Assembly: GCF_000472705.1 (NCBI RefSeq) | Contig: NZ_KI421455.1 | Coordinates: 248,001 to 312,000, forward strand | Source of the DNA: Mesorhizobium erdmanii USDA 3471 | GTDB lineage: Bacteria; Pseudomonadota; Alphaproteobacteria; Rhizobiales; Rhizobiaceae | Length of the DNA stretch: 64,000 bases | Direction: 5' to 3' | Shown: positions 32,885 to 40,799 of the stretch, in pieces | How the letters are laid out: the number at the start of each line of letters is the position of its first letter | Position numbering within the stretch: the first letter of the stretch is position 1 | The notes under the pieces: generated by a model | Database searches by the model: none | What the model saw: only the letters and a program-made list of their open reading frames with translations | Told to the model about the DNA's origin: nothing | Translations under genes and position numbers: made by a program

Positions 32885-33508
32885 TCAGTCAAGGTTGAGA
32901 TAGGGGTTCACCAGAGCCAGCCACATGGCTTCGACATCGTCCTCGATGAGGTCGAATGTCCTGCGATCTCTCTTCAGTCCGACAAGCCGGCAGGCGTGCC
33001 CGACCTCCATCATCACCAGGCCGAGCCGCTTGGCGATCTTGTCTTCGAGCGCAGGATTCACATGCCGCAGCCAGGCGGCGTAAAGCGCGATGATCTGCTC
33101 GTCGTATTCGTCCTGGATAGGCCTGAGATCGGCATTGCCGGATATCGCCTCGATCACCGGCATCAGGGTGGCGTTGTCGAGATAGATCGTGGATGTGTCG
33201 ATAAAGAGCTTGCGCACTTCCTGGCGAAACTCGTCGCGGTTGGTAGGCCGGGGAACCTTGATGCGCTTCTCGATCACCTCGGGAAAGGACGACAGCCAGC
33301 GCCTGGCGAGGTCCAGAAGAATGGCCTCCTTGTTGGGAAAGTATTGGTAGACCGAACCGACCGACAGGCCGGCGCGCTGTGCAATGGCCAGCGTCGTCGG
33401 GGTCCTGGTTCCTTGCTCCCGCGTCAAGGTCAGCGCGGCGTCGAGAATCCTGTCGACCACCTTGCTCGAGCGTTGCTGCCGCGGCTGCTTGCGCGGTTCG
33501 AGCGCCAT
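32885..33508 (-). CDS. TetR-family transcriptional regulator
   Basis: 207 residues from the ATG at 33508 (MALEPRKQPRQQ); the longer open frame upstream lacks family resemblance. The N-terminal helix-turn-helix is typical ('VVDRILDAALTLTREQGTRT', 'AIAQRAGLSVGSVYQYFPNK'). The C-terminal helical ligand domain (about 70-207) resembles the TetR_C-type domain of dehydrogenase or efflux regulators. It is divergent from the amidohydrolase/pot genes and co-directional with the deacetylase. It probably represses both units and is relieved by the transported compound. Confidence 0.92.
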   Translation of the reverse strand: MALEPRKQPRQQRSSKVVDRILDAALTLTREQGTRTPTTLAIAQRAGLSVGSVYQYFPNKEAILLDLARRWLSSFPEVIEKRIKVPRPTNRDEFRQEVRKLFIDTSTIYLDNATLMPVIEAISGNADLRPIQDEYDEQIIALYAAWLRHVNPALEDKIAKRLGLVMMEVGHACRLVGLKRDRRTFDLIEDDVEAMWLALVNPYLNLD

Positions 33509-33625
33509 CCTGGTTTCGCGACTGAGACTGCGCTTCACTGCTCGACGTCCTCGTTCCCCGCCGCGCCTCAACACAGGTGCAGGGTGCTGTCCACAATACA
33601 TTCGAAATTCGGCACGTTGACAAAC

Positions 33626-33641
33626 GCGAATAATTAGTCGC
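33626..33641. promoter_or_regulatory. Candidate TetR operator palindrome
   Basis: GCGAATAATTAGTCGC is a 16-bp near-perfect palindrome (one mismatched base pair) in the divergent region between the TetR gene and the amidohydrolase. It directly follows a TTGACA hexamer at 33617-33622 on the plus strand, so bound repressor would cover a promoter. It is assigned to the adjacent TetR by position. Confidence 0.55.
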
Positions 33642-33798
33642 ATTCTTTTATCCACGCTGTTTCAAGAGATCACAAGGGGAATTTCGAAGACGGCGCACTG
33701 GCATCATTTTCGTCCGATTGCGCAGCCGCGGTGACGTGGCAGTTTGCCGGACAAGACGATTGCCGGTTTCAGTCGGCCATCAAAAGCGCGGAGTCGCG

Positions 33799-35472
33799 AT
33801 GTCTGTTACGGGTGCGGGTCGTAATGCGGATCTGATCGTCATCAATGGTCGTGTGCTGACCATGGACGAAGGCAATCCCGTCGCCGAGGCCGTTGCCGTC
33901 AAGGACGGCGCCATCATCGCCATCGGCAGCGGCGCCGCCATCGAAGAACTCAAGGGACCGGCCACGGAGGTGATCGACGCTAAGGGCGGTTCGGTCCTGC
34001 CCGGTTTCATCGAAGCCCATATGCATCTGTTCGGCGGCGCGGCTGAACTCGACAATCTGCATCTGGCTGGCGTGCATGGCTTCGATGCCTTGCGCGATGC
34101 GATCCAGTCCTTTGCAGCGGCAAGGCCGAACGCCAGGCTTCTGATCGGCGCCGGCGTCGACTATGCGATCCTACCCGAGCCGGTCACTCGCCACCATCTC
34201 GACCAAATCATCTCCGATCGCCCGTTCGCCATGTCGGCCTCCGATCACCATACGATGTGGGCGAACACCAAGGCACTCGAAGAGGCGGGTCTTCTGCATG
34301 GCAAGGAATTGGGGCCGGGCAACGAGATCGTGATGGGTGCCGATGGCCTCGCGGCGGGTGAACTGCGCGAGGGCGAGGCTTTCGGCCCGATCCTGGAGCA
34401 TTTCGGACAGAACCGCACACGGCTCGGTCTTACGGGTGGCGAGCCGGAGCCCTATCCGTCGGCCGAGGAGCTTGCCGCCGACCGCGATCTTATGCATCGC
34501 GGTCTCGAATGGTGCGCCCGCCACGGCATCACGTCCATCCAGAACATGGATGGCAACCTCTACCAGCTCGAGTTGCTTGCCGGCCTTGAGGCGGAAGGGC
34601 GGCTGATATGCCGTACCAAAATCCCGTTCCATTTCAAGAACTTCATGGATCTGGGCATGCTTGAAAAAGCGTCCGGGATGGCCACGAGCTACAACTCCGA
34701 GTGGTTGTCCTCGGGCATGGTCAAGGTTTTTTATGACGGCGTGATCGATTCCTGGACCGCCGTGATGGTCGACGACTATGCCGACCGTCCCGGCTGGCGC
34801 GGTGAGCCATTGTTCACTCCCGAGCATTTCGCCGAAGTGGCGGTGGAGGCCGACCGCAGAGGCCTGCAGATCGCCGTGCATTCGATCGGTGACGGCGCAG
34901 TCCGCGCTGTGCTCGACGGTTATCAGGCGGCGCGGGAGAACAACGGCAAGCGGGACAGCCGTCACCGCGTCGAGCATATCGAGGTGATCACCCCGACGGA
35001 TGTGCCGCGCTTCGCCGAACTTGGCGTCATCGCTTCGATGCAACCGCCGCATCCGCCCGGCGCCATGAACTTTCCGCTGGAGCCGACGATTTCGCGCATC
35101 GGCCGCGACAGGTGGCCGCTCAGCTATGCCTGGCGCACGCTCAAGGATGCTGGCGCCCGGGTTGTTTTCGCTTCCGACTGGCCGGTCTCGTCTGTTGACC
35201 CGATCCTGGGCATTCAGGCGGCAGTGATGCGCAAACCTTGGGCAGAAGGCCTGCCGGACCAGAGTTTCTCTCTGCATGAAGCGCTTGCCGGCTATACGGT
35301 CGAGGGCGCCTACAGCGAATTCATGGAACACCGCAAAGGCGCGCTGAAGCCGGGTTATCTGGCGGACCTAGTCGTCTTGTCGGCCGATATCGAAAGGACC
35401 GCTCCGGAAGCTTTGCATACCGTGCGGCCGGTGACGACCATCTGTGGCGGTAAAATCACCTACCAAGCCTGA
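33799..35472 (+). CDS. YtcJ-like metal-dependent amidohydrolase
   Basis: 557 residues from the ATG at 33799, which has GGAG five bases upstream. It belongs to the amidohydrolase_3 / YtcJ group of TIM-barrel hydrolases. Features: N-terminal beta-sandwich ('ADLIVINGRVLTMDEGNPVA'), metal-binding HMH in 'PGFIEAHMHLFGG', 'AVHSIGDGAVRAVLDGYQA' with a His ligand, 'HRVEHIEVI', and 'VVFASDWPVSS' with the catalytic Asp. The C-terminus closes the sandwich ('GALKPGYLADLVVLSADIER'). The substrate cannot be predicted from sequence; an N-acyl or cyclic amide fits the neighbouring Pot transporter and hydrolases. There is no signal peptide, so it is cytoplasmic. Confidence 0.9.
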   Translation: MSVTGAGRNADLIVINGRVLTMDEGNPVAEAVAVKDGAIIAIGSGAAIEELKGPATEVIDAKGGSVLPGFIEAHMHLFGGAAELDNLHLAGVHGFDALRDAIQSFAAARPNARLLIGAGVDYAILPEPVTRHHLDQIISDRPFAMSASDHHTMWANTKALEEAGLLHGKELGPGNEIVMGADGLAAGELREGEAFGPILEHFGQNRTRLGLTGGEPEPYPSAEELAADRDLMHRGLEWCARHGITSIQNMDGNLYQLELLAGLEAEGRLICRTKIPFHFKNFMDLGMLEKASGMATSYNSEWLSSGMVKVFYDGVIDSWTAVMVDDYADRPGWRGEPLFTPEHFAEVAVEADRRGLQIAVHSIGDGAVRAVLDGYQAARENNGKRDSRHRVEHIEVITPTDVPRFAELGVIASMQPPHPPGAMNFPLEPTISRIGRDRWPLSYAWRTLKDAGARVVFASDWPVSSVDPILGIQAAVMRKPWAEGLPDQSFSLHEALAGYTVEGAYSEFMEHRKGALKPGYLADLVVLSADIERTAPEALHTVRPVTTICGGKITYQA

Positions 35473-35614
35473 ATGTGGCATGGGGCTTGCCCCTCCAAGG
35501 CCACTGACTGAACTGTGATTCAAGGCCGGGCTTGCCAACATACCGGGCGTGTGGTCACATCCAACTGGGGAACAGCTCCGCCAGCAAGAGCGGGGTCAAC
35601 GATGAGGCGTAATC

Positions 35615-36715
35615 GTGCCGGACAAACCGGATCGGAATGCGATTGAAGTAGTAAACGTCAGCAAAATTTTCGGATCGGGTGAAGGGCAAGTCGCTGCCCT
35701 CGACACGGTCTCGGTATCCATCCGCGAGAATGAGTTTTTCACGCTGCTAGGACCATCCGGCTGCGGAAAGACGACACTGTTGCGACTGATAGCAGGCTTT
35801 GACTTCCCGAGCGCCGGCGAAATCCTGCTCTACGGCCAGGATATTGCACCGCTGCCGCCGTTCAAGCGGCCGGTCAACACCGTTTTCCAGTCCTATGCGC
35901 TGTTCCCCCACATGACGGTGGCCGACAATATCGGCTTCGGTCTGGAGATGCTGGGCAAACCGAAGGCGGAGATTACGGCTCGCGTCGCTCAGATGCTGAA
36001 ACTGGTCAAGATGGAGGCACTCAGCGCCCGCCGCACCAGCCAGATTTCCGGCGGCCAGCAGCAGCGCGTGGCGCTGGCTCGCGCCTTGGCGCCGCAACCC
36101 AAGGTGCTGTTGCTCGACGAGCCGCTCTCCGCCCTTGATTACAAGCTGCGCAAGGAAATGCAGATCGAACTGAAGCGGCTGCAGCACGAGACCGGGATCA
36201 CCTTCATCTTCGTCACCCACGACCAGGAAGAAGCCCTGACCATGTCGGACCGCATCGCGGTGATGTCGGCGGGCAAGATCCTGCAGGTCGGTTCACCGCG
36301 CGACATCTATGACCGTCCAGCCGAACGCTTCGTCGCCGACTTCATCGGCGAGACCAATTTCCTCAAGGGCACCGTGGTGTCGAAGAAATCCGGCGTGGCC
36401 ACCGTGAAGCTCGCCTCGGGCGCAACGGTGGCGGCAGGGTTCCCGGAGAACTTCGATCCCTCGGGTGCAGTCACGGTCGTGGTGCGGCCAGAGCATGCGG
36501 ATCTGACCGCAGACGTCTCCAAGGGCACAGTCGTCGGAACTCTGGCGAATGTCGTCTATTTCGGCACCGACACGCACTACCACGTCAAGCTCGACGGCGG
36601 TGACAACTTCATCGTGCGTTACCAAAACAGCCGGTCCGGCGCGGTGACATTCGAGCAGGGCGCCAAGGTGGGCATCGTCTTCGAGGACGACGGCGCGCGG
36701 ATACTGAAGGACTGA
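35615..36715 (+). CDS. potA: ABC transporter ATP-binding protein, PotA type
   Basis: 366 residues, GTG start with GAGG nine bases upstream. Walker A is GPSGCGKTT (46-54), the signature is SGGQQQRVALARAL (145-158), Walker B is LLLDEP (165-170), and the H-loop is 'FVTHDQEEALTMSDRI'. A C-terminal TOBE domain (about 290-366) completes it. It energises uptake through PotB and PotC. Its stop overlaps the start of potB (TGATG). The 142 bases before it leave room for its own promoter, so it may be transcribed with or without the amidohydrolase. 'Polyamine-type' is a family label, not proof of substrate. Confidence 0.93.
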   Translation: MPDKPDRNAIEVVNVSKIFGSGEGQVAALDTVSVSIRENEFFTLLGPSGCGKTTLLRLIAGFDFPSAGEILLYGQDIAPLPPFKRPVNTVFQSYALFPHMTVADNIGFGLEMLGKPKAEITARVAQMLKLVKMEALSARRTSQISGGQQQRVALARALAPQPKVLLLDEPLSALDYKLRKEMQIELKRLQHETGITFIFVTHDQEEALTMSDRIAVMSAGKILQVGSPRDIYDRPAERFVADFIGETNFLKGTVVSKKSGVATVKLASGATVAAGFPENFDPSGAVTVVVRPEHADLTADVSKGTVVGTLANVVYFGTDTHYHVKLDGGDNFIVRYQNSRSGAVTFEQGAKVGIVFEDDGARILKD

Positions 36716-37644
36716 TGACAATGGCGCTTTCCCAAGCCGCGTTGTTCGAAGCCAAAGCCGAGAAAGCAAGTGCCAGGCGCAACCGGCTGCTTTCCCTGCC
36801 GGCGCTGATCGTAATCGGAGTTTTCGGCGTGCTGCCGCTGCTGATTATCCTGGTTTATTCGTTTCTCCAGGCCGCGCCCTATGGTGGCGTCCAGTGGAAA
36901 TTCTCGACTGACGCCTATCTGAACTTCCTGTTCCAGCAGGATATTTTCGACGACACGCTGCAGTTCACGCCGGATTTCCTGATCATCTATCTGCGCTCGT
37001 TTCTGTTCGCCGTGGTGACGACAATCATCTGTCTGCTGCTGGGGTTCCCAACCGCTTATTTCATGGCGACACGCACGCCAGCGCAGCGAAACTGGTGGGT
37101 GTTGCTGATCACCATCCCGTTCTGGTCGAACCTTCTGGTGCGCACGTTGGCCATCATGTTCATCATCCGCGACGAAGGCCTCATCAACAATCTACTGATC
37201 GGGCTTGGCGTGATCGATAAGCCGATCACCATGCTTTACACGAACTTCGCCATCCAGCTCGGCCTGCTCTACTCGTTCCTGCCGTTCATGATCCTGCCGC
37301 TCTATGCCAGCCTGGAGAAACTGGATTTCCGGCTGGTCGAGGCGGCCAACGACCTATACGCGACGCGCCGGCAAGTTCTTTGGCGGGTGATCATTCCGCT
37401 ATCGCTGCCTGGCATCATCGCGGGCTGTCTGCTTGTCTTCATTCCCGCCCTCGGCGCCTATGTGACGCCGCTGATCCTTGGCGGCGGCATCCACCTGATG
37501 ATCGGCGATCTCATCGCGCAGCAGTTCGGTTCCGGACGCAACTGGCCCCTCGGCTGCGCGCAAGCGCTGATCCTGATGGCCGCGGTGCTGGTCGCCCTCT
37601 ACTTCTATGTTCGCACCACGTCGGGGAAGATCCAGCATGGCTGA
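36715..37644 (+). CDS. potB: ABC transporter permease, PotB type
   Basis: 309 residues. Six membrane segments are expected and visible, the first at about 24-46 ('LSLPALIVIGVFGVLPLLII'). The periplasmic and cytoplasmic loops include the permease EAA-like motif 'LVEAANDLYATRRQVLWRVI' with 'IPLSLPGIIAGCLLVFIPAL'. It forms the channel with PotC. It overlaps potA by one base and potC by eight bases. Confidence 0.92.
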   Translation: MTMALSQAALFEAKAEKASARRNRLLSLPALIVIGVFGVLPLLIILVYSFLQAAPYGGVQWKFSTDAYLNFLFQQDIFDDTLQFTPDFLIIYLRSFLFAVVTTIICLLLGFPTAYFMATRTPAQRNWWVLLITIPFWSNLLVRTLAIMFIIRDEGLINNLLIGLGVIDKPITMLYTNFAIQLGLLYSFLPFMILPLYASLEKLDFRLVEAANDLYATRRQVLWRVIIPLSLPGIIAGCLLVFIPALGAYVTPLILGGGIHLMIGDLIAQQFGSGRNWPLGCAQALILMAAVLVALYFYVRTTSGKIQHG

Positions 37645-38449
37645 TCCCCGCAACGTCGATATCAAGGATCAGCCCGGGTTCCGGACCATCGCCATCATAT
37701 GCGTTGCCGTGCTTTACGTACCGATCCTGATCCTGATGATCTTCTCGTTCAACACGGGTTCGCTTGTCACCCATTGGGAGGGTGTCGGCCTGACCTGGTA
37801 TGGCACTGCGCTGCTCAATGAGGAGTTCCACAACGCCGCCGAGAACACGCTGATCATCTCGGTGAGTGCGACGATCGTTTCGACTATCTGCGCCACGCTG
37901 GCGGCGATCGGCATGACCCGCGTGAAGCCATGGCGTGGCCTTCCGGCCGCTTTCATGGTCATCAATCTGCCGCTGATGGTTCCCGAGATCATAACGGCGG
38001 TGGCGACCTTGTCCTTCTTTGCACTTATCGCCGGGGTCTTCGGGCTGAATTTCGGCATCGGCAATCTGATCCTCGCCCATACCGTGTTCTGTATTCCCTT
38101 CGCCTACATGCCGATCCGGGCGCGTCTTGAGGATATGGACTTGACGCTCGAATCCGCCGCCGCCGATCTCTACGCCACGCCGTGGCATACGTTCCGGCGC
38201 ATAACACTGCCGCTGCTTATTCCCGGTATCATGTCGGGTGCGGCACTCGCCTTCATCGTCTCCTTCGACGATTTCACCATCACGCAGCTCGTCGCCGGCC
38301 CCGGCCAGACGACCTTGCCACTCTACATCTGGAACCAGATCAGGCGGCCGATGACGCCGGAGATCAATGCCATCTCCACCATCCTGCTCCTGGTCTCGAT
38401 CCTGTTTGTCTCGGTATCGTTCCTGATCGCGCGCCGACGCGCCAAGTAA
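37637..38449 (+). CDS. potC: ABC transporter permease, PotC type
   Basis: 270 residues from the ATG at 37637 (MADPRNVDIK), inside the end of potB. Six membrane segments, the first at about 17-38 ('IAIICVAVLYVPILILMIFS'). The EAA loop is 'LESAAADLYATPWHTFRRIT' followed by 'LPLLIPGIMSGAALAFIVSF'. The 'FDDFTITQLVAGPGQTTLPL' segment is typical of spermidine/putrescine PotC proteins. It pairs with PotB. Confidence 0.92.
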   Translation: MADPRNVDIKDQPGFRTIAIICVAVLYVPILILMIFSFNTGSLVTHWEGVGLTWYGTALLNEEFHNAAENTLIISVSATIVSTICATLAAIGMTRVKPWRGLPAAFMVINLPLMVPEIITAVATLSFFALIAGVFGLNFGIGNLILAHTVFCIPFAYMPIRARLEDMDLTLESAAADLYATPWHTFRRITLPLLIPGIMSGAALAFIVSFDDFTITQLVAGPGQTTLPLYIWNQIRRPMTPEINAISTILLLVSILFVSVSFLIARRRAK

Positions 38450-38475
38450 TCAATGGGAAGGCAAAGGAGAACAAA

Positions 38476-39504
38476 ATGTCTAGGAAACTGATGGCCGCCG
38501 TTTCGACGGCAGTGCTCTTGTGGGCAGTGCCGGCACTCGCCGACGGCGAGTTGCATATCTACAATTGGGGTGACTACACCAATCCCAAGCTGATCGACAA
38601 GTTCCAGAAACAGTACAACATCAAGGTTACGCTGGACGACTATGATTCCAACGAAACCATGTTGTCGAAGGTGCGAGCCGGCAATTCCGGCTACGATATC
38701 GTGGTGCCGTCGGATTATACGGTGAAGATCATGATCGATGAGGGCCTGCTCGAAAAAACCGAGCCCAACGCGATGCCGAACGGGAAGAACATCGATCCAC
38801 GGTTCCTCAATATCTATTGGGACAACGGGCGCCACTACACTGTGCCGTGGCAGTTCGGCACCACCGCGTTCGCCGTCAACACGGACAAGTTTAAGGGCAA
38901 CATCGACACGCTGGCCATCCTCTTCGACCCGCCGGCGGAGCTGAAGGGCCAGATCAACATCCTTGACGACGTCAACACCGTCATGCATGCGGCCGAGCGT
39001 TATGCCGGCGTGCCGCGCTGTGGCGCCGACAAGGCCAATCTGAAAAAGGTCAACGACATCCTGACGGCCGCCAAGCCGTCGTGGAAAACCTTCAGCTACG
39101 ACACCATCACCAAGATCACCTCCGGCGACGTGATCGTGACCGAGCAGTGGAACGGCGCGACCTATCGCTCGCGGCAGAAGATCCCGGCCATCAAATACGC
39201 CTATCCGAAGGAAGGCATCGAAGGCTGGATGGACAACGTCGCGGTGCTGAAAGGCGCCAAGAACCTCGAAAACGCCAAGCTGTTCCAGGACTTCATCATG
39301 GCCCCGGAAAATGCGGCGCTGATCTCGGAATTCGCTGGCTATGACAATGGCATTGCCGGCAGCCACAAGTTCCTGCAGGCGGATTTCGCCAATTCGCCGG
39401 AGATCAACCCGCCGGCAGGTGCGCCGACGCCGGAATTCGTCCCCCCGTGTCCGCCGGATGTGGTGGAGATCTACAACAAGATCTGGACCAATTTGCGCAA
39501 ATAG
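38476..39504 (+). CDS. potD: Periplasmic substrate-binding protein, PotD/PotF type
   Basis: 342 residues from the ATG at 38476, with AAAGGAG just upstream. A signal peptide (about 1-23, ending VPALADG) leads to 'ELHIYNWGDYTNPKLIDKFQ', the standard start of mature polyamine-type binding proteins. Further family stretches are 'SGYDIVVPSDYTVKIMIDEG' and 'TVPWQFGTTAFAVNTDKF'. It delivers substrate to PotBC. A UUCG-loop terminator follows at once. The protein has Cys residues near 178 and 331 that could form a disulphide. Confidence 0.92.
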   Translation: MSRKLMAAVSTAVLLWAVPALADGELHIYNWGDYTNPKLIDKFQKQYNIKVTLDDYDSNETMLSKVRAGNSGYDIVVPSDYTVKIMIDEGLLEKTEPNAMPNGKNIDPRFLNIYWDNGRHYTVPWQFGTTAFAVNTDKFKGNIDTLAILFDPPAELKGQINILDDVNTVMHAAERYAGVPRCGADKANLKKVNDILTAAKPSWKTFSYDTITKITSGDVIVTEQWNGATYRSRQKIPAIKYAYPKEGIEGWMDNVAVLKGAKNLENAKLFQDFIMAPENAALISEFAGYDNGIAGSHKFLQADFANSPEINPPAGAPTPEFVPPCPPDVVEIYNKIWTNLRK

Positions 39505-39524
39505 GTTCGGTCTGAAGTCCAGCG

Positions 39525-39551
39525 GAAGGGAGGCTTCGGCCTCCCTTCTTT
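39525..39551 (+). terminator. Terminator after potD (TTCG-loop hairpin)
   Basis: A perfect 10-bp stem (GAAGGGAGGC / GCCTCCCTTC) with a TTCG loop and a short T-run (CTTT) lies 20 bases past potD and 20 bases before the hydrolase start. It should reduce read-through into the hydrolase genes. Confidence 0.85.
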
Positions 39552-39570
39552 GCGCTTACGGGAGGGTTCC

Positions 39571-40767
39571 ATGACATCCTATCGCAACAGCGATCCGCGG
39601 ACGCCGATCATGCAAGGCTCGCCGCCCGCCATGGTTCCGCCGAAGCTCGACTGGGACCGGCCGCCGTGGAACCGCTGGGCGTTCCAGCACATCAGGGAAA
39701 TCCTGCCGACCGCCGAAGTCTGGCGCGGCAACGGCCATCGCCACCGCCTCGAACGCGCCGAGGTCGATCTCGACGGGCTGGCGGTCGAGGATAGCGAGGG
39801 CAAGCCGACAACGCTCGCCGGGTTGCTCGACGAGACCTATACGGACGGCTTCCTGGTGCTCAAGCACGGCAAGGTTGCCTATGAGCGCTATTTCAACGGT
39901 ATGGACGAGCGCACGCTGCACCTGTCGCAATCGATGGCCAAGTCCATCACCGGTTCGGTGTTCGGCATACTGGCTGGACGCGGCCTGATCGACCCGGCGA
40001 GGCCGGTGACCGATTACTTGCCGGAACTCGCTGCCACCGGCTGGGGCGGCGCCAGCGTCCAGCATGTGCTCGACATGACGACAGGCGTGCGTTTCTCCGA
40101 GGAATACACCGACCGCTATTCCGATATCGGCCAGGTCGATGTCGCCACCGGCTGGAAGCCGGTGCCGCCAGGCAGCGATCCGGATTTCCGCTGGCCCTCG
40201 CACATGTTCGAGCTGATCCTGGGCTTGAAGGACACGGTCCGCCCGCATGGCGCCGAGTTCGAATACCGCTCGATCGAGACGGACGTGCTCGCTTTCCTCA
40301 TGGAGCGGGTAACGGGCATGCGTCTGGCGCAATTGGTTTCGGATGAACTCTGGCAGAAGCTCGGCGCCGATGAAAGCGCCTGCTTCACCGTCGACAGCGC
40401 CGGCTATGCGGTGGCCGATGGCGGCTTCAATGCGACGCTGCGCGACTATGGCCGCTTTGGCCAGCTGATCCTCGACAATGGTGGCGGCATCGTGCCGGCC
40501 GACTGGATCGAGGCGACGCGCAATGGCAGGCATGGGCCGGACTTCAGCCCCAGCCTGCCGGAAGGCAGCTATCGCAACCAGTTCTGGATCGAGAATCCCC
40601 GCTCGCGCGCGCTGATGTGCCGGGGTGTGTTCGGGCAGATGATCCACATCGACTGGAACACAGGAATGGTCGTGGTGAAGCTTTCGACCTGGCCGGATTT
40701 CAGCAGCCTCGCCTATTCCGCCGCGACACTGAAGGCCGTGCACGCCATCGCCGCCGCACTGGCCTAG
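39571..40767 (+). CDS. Serine hydrolase, 6-aminohexanoate-dimer-hydrolase/class C beta-lactamase type (1)
   Basis: 398 residues from the ATG at 39571 with a GGGAGG ribosome-binding site. The fold is that of NylB/EstB-type serine hydrolases. The nucleophile motif is SMAK (Ser121-x-x-Lys124), and Tyr232 in 'EYRSIETD' is the likely general base. Other matches are 'FQHIREILPTAEVWRG' near the N-terminus and 'GGFNATLRDYGRFGQLILDN'. No signal peptide, so probably cytoplasmic. It precedes a second, about 40 percent similar enzyme with 32 bases between. Substrate unknown; amide or ester of amino acids fits the pot/amidohydrolase context. It may be partly insulated from potD by the terminator. Confidence 0.87.
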   Translation: MTSYRNSDPRTPIMQGSPPAMVPPKLDWDRPPWNRWAFQHIREILPTAEVWRGNGHRHRLERAEVDLDGLAVEDSEGKPTTLAGLLDETYTDGFLVLKHGKVAYERYFNGMDERTLHLSQSMAKSITGSVFGILAGRGLIDPARPVTDYLPELAATGWGGASVQHVLDMTTGVRFSEEYTDRYSDIGQVDVATGWKPVPPGSDPDFRWPSHMFELILGLKDTVRPHGAEFEYRSIETDVLAFLMERVTGMRLAQLVSDELWQKLGADESACFTVDSAGYAVADGGFNATLRDYGRFGQLILDNGGGIVPADWIEATRNGRHGPDFSPSLPEGSYRNQFWIENPRSRALMCRGVFGQMIHIDWNTGMVVVKLSTWPDFSSLAYSAATLKAVHAIAAALA

Positions 40768-40799
40768 CCCCCATAAGAAACGACCTGGAAGGAAACGCC

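Noticed and set aside
35481..35494. Short GC-rich inverted repeat after the amidohydrolase
   Set aside because: GGGGC/GCCCC with a 2-base loop is too tight to form a stable hairpin and has no T-run.
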